A stretch of DNA of 17,308 bases from DATGFB01 sp032160545 (lineage in GTDB: Bacteria > Actinomycetota > Actinomycetes > Mycobacteriales > Jatrophihabitantaceae). The stretch spans positions 1-17,308 of the forward strand of contig JAVHVN010000168.1 of assembly GCA_032160545.1 (NCBI GenBank), given 5' to 3'. The translations under genes were made by a program, and so were the position numbers. A model generated the notes under the pieces. That model made no database searches. It was not told the DNA's origin and worked only from the letters and a program-made list of their open reading frames with translations. This document shows, piece by piece, positions 1-8,329 of the stretch. How positions within the stretch are numbered: position 1 is the first letter of the stretch; every line of letters begins with the position of its first letter.

Positions 1-305
1 ACGACCTCGCGACGGTCACCGTGCACGCGTCACTGGAGCAGCTGTGGGCCTCGCTTCGCCCGGAGCGGGTCTTCGCCTTCACCGCGTCGGCGACCACGTC
101 GTACGCCGATATCGCCTACCGCGCCGGGGATGTGCTCCTCTTCGGGCCTGAGCCGACCGGGCTGTCGCCCGAGGTGCTGGCCGACCCGCACGTCACCGAT
201 TTGGTGCGTATCCCGATGCTGCCGGGGCGGCGCTCGCTCAACCTGTCGAATGCGGCGGCGATCGCCACGTACGAGGCGTGGCGCCAGCTCGGCTTCAGGG
301 AGTGA
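1..305 (+). CDS. trmL: tRNA (cytidine/uridine-2'-O-)-methyltransferase, TrmL/SpoU-type, 3' part only
   Basis: This is the C-terminal 100 residues or so of a SPOUT-superfamily RNA 2'-O-ribose methyltransferase; the 5' part lies before the window and the frame is open from base 3. The visible part has the two SpoU motifs: LLFGPEPTGLS (motif 2, part of the knotted AdoMet site) and RIPMLPGRRSLNLSNAAAIA (motif 3). It ends in YEAWRQLGF, which is typical of the TrmL (YibK) subfamily. TrmL methylates the ribose of the wobble nucleotide 34 in certain tRNA-Leu isoacceptors, in the cytoplasm. The short C-terminus after motif 3 fits TrmL rather than the larger TrmH or RlmB enzymes. It is convergent with the mannosyltransferase gene, 78 bp away. 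Family assignment is firm. The exact substrate is inferred from family membership. Confidence 0.9.
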   Translation, partial: DLATVTVHASLEQLWASLRPERVFAFTASATTSYADIAYRAGDVLLFGPEPTGLSPEVLADPHVTDLVRIPMLPGRRSLNLSNAAAIATYEAWRQLGFRE

Positions 306-383
306 GACCGGCACAGCAGTTCGACGACGGCGCGGTTCTCGATCTCGGGATCTGCTGCTCGCCGTGGCTCGGGACGGGTCGGC

Positions 384-1541
384 TCATGCGGGTGCTCGAC
401 GTCGGACAAGCCTGCCGCCTCGTGCAGCGCGAGTGACGTCGGAGCCGATCACCCGGCGGTAGTGGTTGAGCAGCTGGTCGGTGACGCGTCCCCAGGTGCG
501 CCCGGCGACCGACGCGGTCGTCCGTGCCGCGACGCGGGCGTGCTCGCCGGGATCGTCCCGCACCGCCGCGACCTGCGCAGCGAGCAGGTGCTCGTCGCCG
601 CCCGCCCATAGCCAACCGTTGTCGCCGTGGCGCACCAGGTCGAGCGGGCCGCCGGCCGCGGCGGCGATCACCGGCACGCCTGCGCTGAGCGCCTCTTGGA
701 TCACCTGGCAGAACGTCTCGTTGGAACCGGGATGCACCAGCAGGTCGAGCGAGGCCATCGCACGGCCGAGTTCGGGGCCGACGAGCTGGCCGGTGAAGGT
801 GGCGGTCGGCATCATGCGCTGCAGCGACCTGCGGCGCGGCCCGTCGCCGACGATCACGAGCTGGACTCCGGGGAGGTGCGCGACGGGCTCCAACAGGTCG
901 ACGCACTTCTCCGCCGCCAGCCGGCCGACGAAACCGACGAGCATGCCGCCGGCGCCCGTCTCGGCCCGCCAGCGTTCGTCCCGGTGACGGCGGTTGAACA
1001 GCTCGCCGTCGACGCCGCGGCCCCACATGGCGATCGGCCCGATGCCCTGGCGCCGCAGTTGGTAGGCGATGGCGCTCGACGGCGCCAGGGTGAGGTCGGC
1101 GGCATTGTGGATGCGGCGCAGCCACGACCACACCAACGGCGCGCCCGCGCGCAAACCGTATCGTGCGACGAAAGCGCTGAGGTCGGTCTGGAAGACCGCC
1201 ACCGACGGGATGCCGAGGGCCGAGGCGGCCTTGACGGCGGACCAGCCGAGGACCGCCGGCGAGGCGAGGTGGACGACGTCGGGACGCAGTTCGCGCAGCA
1301 CGGGCACGAGGTCGGTCGACGGGCGGGCGATCGACAGGCCACGGTAGCTCGGCAGCTCGAGGGACGGCACGGTGACGACGTCGACGGTGCGGCCGCATTC
1401 GGCGACCCACGGTGACCCGCTCGGTGCCACCACCACCGGGTCGTGCCCGCGGGCTGCGAGCTGTTCGCAGACATGGCGCACGGAGTTGACGACTCCGTTC
1501 ACCGCTGGGGTGAACGTTTCGGCGACGAGCGTGACTCGCAC
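384..1541 (-). CDS. mgtA: GT4-family alpha-mannosyltransferase, MgtA/PimB-like
   Basis: This is a GT-B fold, family 4 glycosyltransferase of about 385 residues. The N-terminus (VTLVAETFTPAVNGVVNSV) carries the glycine/asparagine loop of the acceptor domain. The C-terminal half has the nucleotide-sugar site: VGFVGRLAAEKCVD, IVGDGP, and the EX7E motif in NETFCQVIQEA. From memory it resembles mycobacterial MgtA (Rv0557, once called PimB), a GDP-mannose-dependent mannosyltransferase of lipomannan-type glycolipids; shared elements include VVHLASPAVLG, a QTD motif after the first domain, and MPTATFTG. It probably acts at the inner face of the membrane on a lipid acceptor. I chose the GTG at 1541 because homologues begin just before this beta strand and a GGTGATGG precedes it; an in-frame GTG at 1604 would add 21 residues but has no ribosome site. 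The true acceptor cannot be read from the sequence. Confidence 0.87.
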   Translation of the reverse strand: MRVTLVAETFTPAVNGVVNSVRHVCEQLAARGHDPVVVAPSGSPWVAECGRTVDVVTVPSLELPSYRGLSIARPSTDLVPVLRELRPDVVHLASPAVLGWSAVKAASALGIPSVAVFQTDLSAFVARYGLRAGAPLVWSWLRRIHNAADLTLAPSSAIAYQLRRQGIGPIAMWGRGVDGELFNRRHRDERWRAETGAGGMLVGFVGRLAAEKCVDLLEPVAHLPGVQLVIVGDGPRRRSLQRMMPTATFTGQLVGPELGRAMASLDLLVHPGSNETFCQVIQEALSAGVPVIAAAAGGPLDLVRHGDNGWLWAGGDEHLLAAQVAAVRDDPGEHARVAARTTASVAGRTWGRVTDQLLNHYRRVIGSDVTRAARGGRLVRRRAPA

Positions 1542-1756
1542 ACCCCGACCATCACCGCCGTCAACGACGGGACGTCCTCGCCAGAACGTCGCGTCGGTGA
1601 ACACCTGATGGCCGGAGGGGGACCCGCGATGGCCGCGCGCGGCTCAGCCGGTTGCGGTAGCGAGCGGTGACCGTGGCGAGCGCCGGCCCCCCGGATCGTG
1701 AAGGATCGGACCGGATGCCCAGACAGGATCCCCCTCGATCGACGAAGAGAGGTGCG

Positions 1757-2509
1757 GTGGCGCCCACGGTCGTCGAGCGACTGCGTGCGGCGGGCTGCGT
1801 GTTCGCCGAGGACGAGGCTCGCCTCATCGCGACCGCGCCCGGGTCCGCCGCCGAGCGGGAGGACCTGGTGCGCCGCCGGGTCGCCGGCGAGCCGCTCGAG
1901 CACCTGCTGGGATGGGTCGAGTTCCGCAGTCGCCGCGTCGCGATCGAGCCCGGCGTGTTCGTGCCGCGCCGGCGCACCGAGTTCCTGGTGGAGCAGGCGG
2001 TGCGCGTCGCGGGCGATGCGCACCTCGTCGTCGAGCTCTGCTGCGGTTGTGCGGCCGTCGCCTCCGCGCTCGCCGCTGAGCTGGGCGGTGCCGAGGTGCA
2101 CGCGTGCGACGTCGATCCCGTCGCGGTCGGGTGCGCGCGCCGCAACGTGCCGCACGTCCACGAAGGGGATCTCTTCGACGCCCTGCCGCCCGGGCTGCGC
2201 GGCCGGATCGACGTCGTCGTGGCGAACGCTCCCTACGTGCCGAGTGCGGAGATCGTCCTCATGCCTCCGGAGGCGCGCGAGCACGAGCCACGAATCGCGC
2301 TCGACGGTGGCTCGGACGGCCTCGACGTGCAGCGTCGCATCGTTTCGGACGCGCCGCGCTGGCTGGCGCCGGGCGGCCACCTGCTCATCGAGACCAGTGA
2401 ACGCCAGGCCGGGGCGCTCGCCGCCGAGTTCGCAGCGAACGGCTTCGCGACGGAGACGGCCTACGGTGCCGACACCGGTGCGACGGTGGCGCTCGGCCGG
2501 CTGCGCTAG
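1757..2509 (+). CDS. PrmC/HemK-related protein-(glutamine-N5) methyltransferase, substrate unknown
   Basis: This is a class I AdoMet methyltransferase of about 250 residues. It has the short helical N-terminal segment of release-factor methyltransferases, then the RRRVAGEPLEHLLGWVEF and GVFVPRRRTEFLVEQ regions typical of HemK/PrmC relatives. The motif-I equivalent is VVELCCGCAAVA and the substrate-binding tetrapeptide is NAPY (followed by VP) instead of the classical NPPY. NAPY and the CCG-type motif I match the family related to PrmC and PrmB but of unknown substrate (TIGR03704-like, from memory). It therefore probably methylates a Gln side chain, but the target may not be the GGQ of release factors. 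I chose the GTG at 1757 because AGAGAGG lies just upstream (spacing about 4) and the length then fits the family; in-frame starts exist at 1667 and 1715. It is divergent from the mannosyltransferase. Confidence 0.82.
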   Translation: MAPTVVERLRAAGCVFAEDEARLIATAPGSAAEREDLVRRRVAGEPLEHLLGWVEFRSRRVAIEPGVFVPRRRTEFLVEQAVRVAGDAHLVVELCCGCAAVASALAAELGGAEVHACDVDPVAVGCARRNVPHVHEGDLFDALPPGLRGRIDVVVANAPYVPSAEIVLMPPEAREHEPRIALDGGSDGLDVQRRIVSDAPRWLAPGGHLLIETSERQAGALAAEFAANGFATETAYGADTGATVALGRLR

Positions 2510-4128
2510 CCGAGCCCCAGCAGCCGCGCTGCCTCCGCGCGCATCTGCACCTTGCGCACCTTGCCGGTGACGGTCATCGGAAACTCGTCGACCACGTGCA
2601 CGTAGCGGGGGATCTTGTAATGGGCGAGCCGCCCGCCGCAGAACTCGCGCAGCGACTCGGCGGAGAGCGGGTCGGCGCCCGCGCGCAGGCGTACCCACGC
2701 CATGAGTTCCTCGCCGTACCTCTCGTCCGGGACCCCGATGACCTGCGCGTCGACGATGTCGGGGTGGGTGTAGAGGAACTCCTCGACCTCGCGCGGGTAG
2801 ATGTTCTCACCGCCGCGGATGACGAGGTCCTTGATCCGCCCGACGATCGCCACGTACCCGTCGTCGTCCATCGTGGCGAGATCGCCGGTGTGCATCCAGC
2901 CGGTGCGCAGCACCTCGGCGGTGCGCGCGGGCTCGTCCCAGTAGCCGAGCATGACCGAGTAGCCGCGGGTGCACAGTTCGCCGGGCGTACCGACGGGCAC
3001 GGGCAGGTCGGAATCCGGATCGACGATCTTCACCTCGAGGTGCGGGTGCACCCGGCCGACGGTCGAGACGCGCCGCTCGACACTGTCGTCGGCGCGGGTC
3101 TGCGTGGAGACCGGCGAGGTCTCGGTCATGCCGTAGCAGATCGTCACCTCGTCCATGTGCATCTCGGCCATGGTGCGCTTCATGACCTCGACCGGGCAGG
3201 GCGAGCCGGCCATGATCCCGGTGCGCAGCGAGGCGAGGTCGTAGTCGGCGAAGTCAGGCACCGCGAGTTCGGCGATGAACATCGTCGGCACGCCGTACAG
3301 TGAGGTGCAGCGCTCCTCCTGGACCGCACGCAGGGTCGCCGCCGGGTCGAATCCGGGCGCGGGGATGACGACGCACGCGCCATGGCTGGTGCTCGCGAGG
3401 TTGCCCATCACCATGCCGAAGCAGTGGTAGAAGGGCACCGGCACGCAGATGCGGTCCGCTTCGGTGTACCCGCAGGTCTCGCCGACGAAGAACCCGTTGT
3501 TGAGGATGTTGTGGTGGGACAGCGTGGCGCCCTTCGGGAACCCGGTGGTCCCCGACGTGTACTGGATGTTGATCGGGTCGTCGAACGACAACTGCGCGGC
3601 GCGTTCGGCGACGGCAGCGCTCGTCACGTCGGCCGCTCCGGCGATCAGCTCGTCCCAGGTCTGGTCGTCGAGGTAGACGACGTTGCGCAGCGCGGGCAGG
3701 CCTGGCTGCACCAGCTCGATCGCGCCGCGGTAGTCGCTGGTCTTGAACGCGAGGGCCGAGATCAAGACCGCGACGCCCGCCTGCCGGAGGACGAACTCGA
3801 GTTCGTGCGTGCGATAGGCGGGATTGACGTTCACCAGGACGGCCCCGATGCGGGCCGTCGCGTACTGCACCAGGAACCACTGCGCGCAGTTGGGCGCCCA
3901 GATGCCGACGCGGTCGCCGCGATCCACGCCGAGCCCCACGAGCGCGCGCGCCAGCTCGTCCACGCGGCCGTCGAGTTCGCGGTAGGTGAGCCGCACACCT
4001 GATGCGATGTCGACGAGGGCTTCCCGATCGCCGAACGCTGCGACCGCCCGGCGCAGGTTCGCGTCGATGGTCTCGCCGAGAAGGGGGGTGTCGGACGTCC
4101 CGCTCGCGTAGGAGTACTCGAGCCTCAT
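2506..4128 (-). CDS. FadD-type acyl-CoA synthetase (AMP-forming ligase)
   Basis: This is a complete 540-residue ANL-superfamily enzyme that activates a carboxylic acid as acyl-AMP and transfers it to CoA. Visible motifs, in order, are the P-loop YTSGTTGFPKG (about 190-200), the adenine/aryl motif YGMTETS (332-338), WMHTGDLA (412-418), the hinge GRIKDLVIRGGENIYP (430-445) and the catalytic C-terminal lysine in TVTGKVRK (K523). The N-terminus and overall pattern fit the medium- and long-chain FadD35/AcsF-like group, common in actinomycetes as part of fatty-acid degradation. An AGGGGG ribosome site lies 6 bases before the ATG. The stop codon overlaps that of the convergent methyltransferase gene. 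No signal peptide or membrane segment is seen, so it is cytosolic. Chain-length specificity cannot be told from the motifs. Confidence 0.93.
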   Translation of the reverse strand: MRLEYSYASGTSDTPLLGETIDANLRRAVAAFGDREALVDIASGVRLTYRELDGRVDELARALVGLGVDRGDRVGIWAPNCAQWFLVQYATARIGAVLVNVNPAYRTHELEFVLRQAGVAVLISALAFKTSDYRGAIELVQPGLPALRNVVYLDDQTWDELIAGAADVTSAAVAERAAQLSFDDPINIQYTSGTTGFPKGATLSHHNILNNGFFVGETCGYTEADRICVPVPFYHCFGMVMGNLASTSHGACVVIPAPGFDPAATLRAVQEERCTSLYGVPTMFIAELAVPDFADYDLASLRTGIMAGSPCPVEVMKRTMAEMHMDEVTICYGMTETSPVSTQTRADDSVERRVSTVGRVHPHLEVKIVDPDSDLPVPVGTPGELCTRGYSVMLGYWDEPARTAEVLRTGWMHTGDLATMDDDGYVAIVGRIKDLVIRGGENIYPREVEEFLYTHPDIVDAQVIGVPDERYGEELMAWVRLRAGADPLSAESLREFCGGRLAHYKIPRYVHVVDEFPMTVTGKVRKVQMRAEAARLLGLG

Positions 4129-4447
4129 CGCCCACCCCCTCTCAGCCGGGCCGCTCTCGAGCCGAGTGGCCGGCTAGACCGCCCACTCAACGCCACATCG
4201 GGCACGCAGCGGAAGGGGGACGGAACTGACCGTTCGGTGGTGCGGTGGTCATTTCGTCGCCGCGCCGGCATTGCGAGCTGCACGCGCTGGAGCGCGGCAA
4301 TGTAATCGCGCCGTGAAAGCCCGTGGCAGCCAGAGTCATGTCGCATACAGCCAGGTCTATGCGAAATACGGGGTGACGCTTAGGGTGCAAGCCACGGTTC
4401 CACGTAGTGGTGCATTCCGCATCGAGTGGATGCAAAGGGGTGGATAC
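4129..4447. other. Divergent intergenic region between the acyl-CoA ligase and the protease
   Basis: This 319-bp gene-free stretch must hold the promoters of two divergent genes. It is visibly less G/C-biased than the coding DNA around it near 4300-4440. The clearest structure is a perfect 7-bp inverted repeat at 4341-4364 (listed separately). I find no convincing -35/-10 pair for either gene. An open frame extends upstream of the protease into this region, but its translation does not look like protein and it lacks a start with a ribosome site. Confidence 0.6.
4341..4364. promoter_or_regulatory. Perfect inverted repeat TCGCATA-N10-TATGCGA, candidate operator
   Basis: The arms TCGCATA (4341-4347) and TATGCGA (4358-4364) are exact reverse complements, separated by 10 bases, so the half-site centres lie 17 bp apart. 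The site is 84 bp before the protease ATG, a suitable place for a dimeric transcription factor. No regulator gene is adjacent, so the binding protein is unknown. Operator function is inferred only from symmetry and position. Confidence 0.4.
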
Positions 4448-7400
4448 ATGTATCGAACTGGCGTACGCGGCCGCCGCACCAGGCGCGCCGTAACGCTCGT
4501 CGCGGTGGCAGCGACCACGTTGCTGACTGCGTCGGTCGTGGAGGGGGCATCGGCAGGCGCGGCACCCGCAGGCAATTTGACGGGCACGGGTTTGTCGGGC
4601 GGGACGACGATCGAGGGCACCAAGTCCTTCACCAGCCGGCTCGCCAAGAGCGATCCCGCCGTGCTGACGTTGTCGGGCAGCAAGCCTGTGAACGTCATGG
4701 TGAAGCTCGATTACGACGCACTCGGTTCCTATACCGGCGACATCCGCGGTTACGCCGCGACGAGCCCGCAGGTGACGAAGAAGCAGCTCAATGTGAAGAG
4801 CCCTGCTGCCGTCGCTTACTCCAGCTATATCCAGGGCCGGGAAAGCGCGTTCACCAGCGCGCTCACGTCGTCGATTCCCTCCGCGGGCGTCCGTGCGACC
4901 TACCGGACGGTCTACGGGGGCGTGGCCGTGACCGTGCCGGCCGACAAGGTCTCCGCCCTGCTCGCGCTCCCGAACGTCGCGGCCGTGCAGGCCGACGCGC
5001 TGCACAAGCCCAACGCGGCGACGGTGAACGACGACGACGCGTCGTTCATCGGTGGTCAGGCCGCCTATGACGCCCTCGGCTCGAGTTCGACGGCGGGCAA
5101 GGGTGTGCTCGTCGCCGACATCGACACCGGCGTCTGGCCCGAGCACCCGTCGTTCGCGGCGCGGCCGGACCTGCCCGCAACGCCGACGCCCACGCCGGAC
5201 GGCCACCCGCGTGCCTGCAACTTCGGCCAGGATCCGCAGACGCACATCACGTTCGTCTGCAACAACAAGCTCATCGAGGGTCAGGTCTTTCTCGACACGT
5301 ACAACTCGGTGAACTCCGACGAGCTTTACCCCGACTCCGCCCGTGACTCGAACGGGCACGGCACGCACACGACGTCGACGGCAGCGGGCAACCCGCTCGA
5401 GCACGCCCTGCTGTTCGGCGTCGACCGGGGGCCTGTCCAGGGCATCGCGCCGGGTGCGTTCGTCATGTCCTACAAGGCGCTCGGCCCGCTGGGCGGCTAC
5501 GACAGCGACCTGGTGGCCGCGATCGAACAGGCAGTCCTCGACGGCGCCAACGTCATCAACTACTCGATCGGCCCGTCGACGCCGCAGAGCGCGTACACCT
5601 CGTCGGACGACCTGGCGTTCCTCGACGCATTCGATGCGGGCGTGTTCGTCAGCGCCTCGGCAGGCAACTCCGGACCGGGCGCGCAGAGTACCTCGCACCT
5701 CGGCCCGTGGGAGACCACTGTCGGCGCGACGACCCTGCAGCGTGCGTTCCACTCGACGGCGACGCTCAACGCGCCGAACGCGCCGACACTGCAGCTGACC
5801 GGCGACTCGATCATGCCGGGCGTCTCCACCCCGACGCCGGTCGTCAACGCCGCTTCGGTGGCGGGTGAGGACAGCGTCTGCAGCAAGGCGGCGCCGGCTG
5901 GGTCCATGACGGGCAAGATCGTCGTCTGCGTTCGAGGCGGCGTCGATGTCAACGGTGACCCGATCGGTCGCGTGCAGAAGGGTTACAACGTCACGCAGGG
6001 TGGCGCAGCCGGGATGTTCCTGATCAACCCGGTCCCCGAGGACACCGAGACGGACAACCACTTCCTTCCGGCGGTTCACTTCGATGCCGCCGCCGGCAAC
6101 CAGCTCGAGGCCTACCTCGCGGCGCACCCCGGCACCGTGGCGACGTTCACCACGGGTCAGAAGGCGAACGCGCAGGGCGACGTGATGGCCGCCTTCTCCT
6201 CGCGCGGACCTGGTGGGGACTTCCTCAAGCCGGACATCGCCGCGCCCGGCGTGCAGATCCTGGCCGGCAACACGCCGACCCCGACCGACGTCGCCTCCGG
6301 CCCGACCGGCCAGTACTTCCAGGCGATCGCGGGCACGTCCATGGCGGCGCCGCACATCACCGGTTCGGCGGCGCTGGTACTGGCGCTGCACCCCGGCCTC
6401 AGTCCCGCCGAGGTCAAGTCGGTACTGATGATGACGGCCAACCGCAACGTGAAGAAGGAGGACACCACCACGCCCGCCACCCCGTTCGACGACGGTGCCG
6501 GCCGGGTCGACCTCGCCGGTGTCGTCGACCCCGGTCTGGTGCTGAACGTGACCAAGGCCGACATGGACGCGGTGCTCACCGATCCGGTGCACCGAATCGA
6601 TCTCAACGAGCCGTCGGTGTACGACCAGCACCTGCCGGGCCGGGTCACCACCACGCGCCGGTTGACGAACATCGACTCGCGTCCGGAGGCCTACAAGATC
6701 ACGGCAACCTCCGACCTGCCGGGTGGCGTGACGGTGTCGCCCAGCACGGTGAACGTGCCGGCGAACTCCACGGCGACGGTGACCATCACCTTGGACGCGA
6801 CGAACGGGACGGTCGGCGACTGGTACTTCGGCCAGATCGAGCTCACCCAGGTGGGCGGGTCGCACCACCTGCACCTGCCCGTGGCGTTCTCGCCCAGTGA
6901 CGCCTCGGCGGTCGCGCAGCCCGTCTCGCTGACGAGCAACTGTGCGCCCACGACGATCAGGCGGGTCAGCCAGACGACCAACTGCACGGCGAGCGTCCAG
7001 AACTCCGCGCTGCAGCCTGCGGACGTCTCGGTGACGATGAAGAGTGCCGACACCACGTTGCAGCTGGTGAGCAACGGCCCGGGCGGCACTCGCAACGGAT
7101 CGGGGGTCACCTTCAACACGACCCTCGCAGCAGCAACGCCGCCGAATCCGAACGTCCAGACCGGTGTGAGCCCGGCGGGTTTCCTGCCACTGGCCGACTT
7201 CGGTGTTCCGCTGCAACCGATCGGCGACGAAACGGTCAAGAATTTCAACGTCCCGGGGTTCGCGTATGACGGTGCGACCTACAGCCGCGTCGGCATCATG
7301 TCGAACGGCTATCTGGTGGTCGGCGGGGCTAGTGCGGAGGACCTGGACTTCAATCCGCAGACGTTCCCCAACCCGGTGCGGCCCAACAACGTCCTCGCGC

Positions 7401-7861
7401 CGTTGTGGAGCGACCTCGACGGCAGGAACGGTGCGGTGCCGGGACTCGGCTACCGAATCGGCCTCCTGACCGACGGGACGAACTCCTGGCTCGTCGTCGA
7501 ATGGAACGTGTACGTGTACGGCACGACCCAGCAGGAGAACTTCGAGGTATGGATCGGGGTCAACGCGACTCAGGACATCAGCTACACGTACAACGCCGGT
7601 CACTACTCCGCGCCGACCGGCATCCCGTACAACGTCGGTGCCGAGAACGACATGGGGACGGCGGGCAACAATGTCGCCCTGCCGCCGCCGGGCACCGACC
7701 TGGTCGTGAGCAGCACGCCCGGCGTACCGGGCGGGTCCGCCTCGTTCTCCGCGGCCTTCCGCGGAGTGCGGACAGGTACCGGTTACGTCGAGACCGACAT
7801 GACGACGTCGATCACGAGAGACACAGCGGTGAAGAAGGTGCCCATCACCGTGACGCCGTAG
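4448..7861 (+). CDS. Secreted subtilisin-family (S8) serine protease with I9 propeptide, PA and Fn3-like domains
   Basis: The predicted 1137-residue exported protease begins with a signal peptide: RGRRTRR, a hydrophobic core, then an Ala-rich cleavage region near residue 38. An I9-type inhibitor propeptide spans about 83-180. The catalytic triad is Asp226 (DIDTGVWP), His304 (NGHGTHT) and Ser631 (GTSMAAPHITG); the oxyanion-hole Asn is N407 (SAGNSGPG). A protease-associated (PA) domain is inserted at about 455-565, as in cucumisin-like subtilases. FSSRGP and KPDIAAPGV precede the Ser motif. An Fn3-like beta domain follows at about 732-812. Residues from about 897 to the end form an extra region with SNGYLVVGG and NNVLAPLWSDLDG that I cannot name. 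No LPXTG or C-terminal membrane anchor is seen, so release outside the cell is likely. I chose this ATG because AAAGGGG lies 7 bases before it. It probably digests external protein; its true substrate is unknown. Confidence 0.93.
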   Translation: MYRTGVRGRRTRRAVTLVAVAATTLLTASVVEGASAGAAPAGNLTGTGLSGGTTIEGTKSFTSRLAKSDPAVLTLSGSKPVNVMVKLDYDALGSYTGDIRGYAATSPQVTKKQLNVKSPAAVAYSSYIQGRESAFTSALTSSIPSAGVRATYRTVYGGVAVTVPADKVSALLALPNVAAVQADALHKPNAATVNDDDASFIGGQAAYDALGSSSTAGKGVLVADIDTGVWPEHPSFAARPDLPATPTPTPDGHPRACNFGQDPQTHITFVCNNKLIEGQVFLDTYNSVNSDELYPDSARDSNGHGTHTTSTAAGNPLEHALLFGVDRGPVQGIAPGAFVMSYKALGPLGGYDSDLVAAIEQAVLDGANVINYSIGPSTPQSAYTSSDDLAFLDAFDAGVFVSASAGNSGPGAQSTSHLGPWETTVGATTLQRAFHSTATLNAPNAPTLQLTGDSIMPGVSTPTPVVNAASVAGEDSVCSKAAPAGSMTGKIVVCVRGGVDVNGDPIGRVQKGYNVTQGGAAGMFLINPVPEDTETDNHFLPAVHFDAAAGNQLEAYLAAHPGTVATFTTGQKANAQGDVMAAFSSRGPGGDFLKPDIAAPGVQILAGNTPTPTDVASGPTGQYFQAIAGTSMAAPHITGSAALVLALHPGLSPAEVKSVLMMTANRNVKKEDTTTPATPFDDGAGRVDLAGVVDPGLVLNVTKADMDAVLTDPVHRIDLNEPSVYDQHLPGRVTTTRRLTNIDSRPEAYKITATSDLPGGVTVSPSTVNVPANSTATVTITLDATNGTVGDWYFGQIELTQVGGSHHLHLPVAFSPSDASAVAQPVSLTSNCAPTTIRRVSQTTNCTASVQNSALQPADVSVTMKSADTTLQLVSNGPGGTRNGSGVTFNTTLAAATPPNPNVQTGVSPAGFLPLADFGVPLQPIGDETVKNFNVPGFAYDGATYSRVGIMSNGYLVVGGASAEDLDFNPQTFPNPVRPNNVLAPLWSDLDGRNGAVPGLGYRIGLLTDGTNSWLVVEWNVYVYGTTQQENFEVWIGVNATQDISYTYNAGHYSAPTGIPYNVGAENDMGTAGNNVALPPPGTDLVVSSTPGVPGGSASFSAAFRGVRTGTGYVETDMTTSITRDTAVKKVPITVTP

Positions 7862-7874
7862 CAACGCAACAGTC

Positions 7875-7916
7875 GACAGGGGGACCCGCCGAGACCGGGG
7901 GGGCCCCCTGCCTGTC
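7875..7916. terminator. G/C-rich hairpin after the protease, candidate terminator
   Basis: GACAGGGGG (from 7875) can pair with CCC, a TG bulge, and CCTGTC (ending 7916), enclosing a G/C-rich loop that can form further pairs. It lies 14 bases past the protease stop and between convergent genes, so it could serve both. There is no T-tract, which is common in high-GC genomes and lowers certainty. Confidence 0.4.
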
Positions 7917-7947
7917 TCGATCGGAACTGATCAGTGATCGAAGCGGG

Positions 7948-8247
7948 TCAGGCAGCCAGCACGGCGAGCCGGCCGAGCGGACGGATCAGGCGATCGAAGC
8001 CCACACCGCCGGCGGGCCGGACGACCAGCCACCGCCGTTCCCGCTCCCGGACGGGGATCGTCTCCCGGCAACCGCTGTACAGCGGGGCAGCAGCCCGGAT
8101 GACGTGCGGGCCGGGCGCCACGTCGATACCGATGCTCCCGTCCGGATACAGCCGGCCGATCAGCGTGCCGTCGACCCAGATCCGGTAAGGCTGCGCACCG
8201 TCGCGCCACGACCCGGTGCGGTACACCGTGATGCGTCCCGGCGTCAT
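7948..8247 (-). CDS. Small PEGA-like protein of unknown function
   Basis: This is a 99-residue basic protein. The core, YRIWVDGTLIGRLYPDGS followed by IDVAPGPHVIRA, has the VDG...G...V.PG.H pattern of PEGA-type beta repeats, small surface domains found in many bacterial proteins. No signal peptide is visible, although the C-terminus (LGRLAVLAA) is mildly hydrophobic. The reading frame is open further upstream, but the ATG at 8247 is preferred because the segment before it is Arg-rich and not protein-like. It lies 82 bp downstream of the CYTH-CHAD gene on the same strand and may be transcribed with it. The PEGA likeness is my pattern reading. No function can be given. The ribosome site is weak. 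Confidence 0.6.
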   Translation of the reverse strand: MTPGRITVYRTGSWRDGAQPYRIWVDGTLIGRLYPDGSIGIDVAPGPHVIRAAAPLYSGCRETIPVRERERRWLVVRPAGGVGFDRLIRPLGRLAVLAA

Positions 8248-8329
8248 GACCCGACGATACGAATCGGACCTGGACCGCCGGTGAACCCGCGGTGAAGTGT
8301 GGGGTGCTCGCCTCGGTGCGCGATGCCGG

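Noticed and set aside
295..1415. Long open frames opposite and overlapping the mannosyltransferase
   Set aside because: They are shadows of the GT4 gene in other frames, with low-complexity Arg-rich or Gly/Asp-rich translations.
4187..7864. A 1225-codon open frame on the minus strand across the protease gene
   Set aside because: It is a GC-bias shadow. The plus-strand frame has a signal peptide, the complete S8 triad, a PA domain and a ribosome site, whereas the minus-strand translation is Arg/Gly/Val-rich noise.
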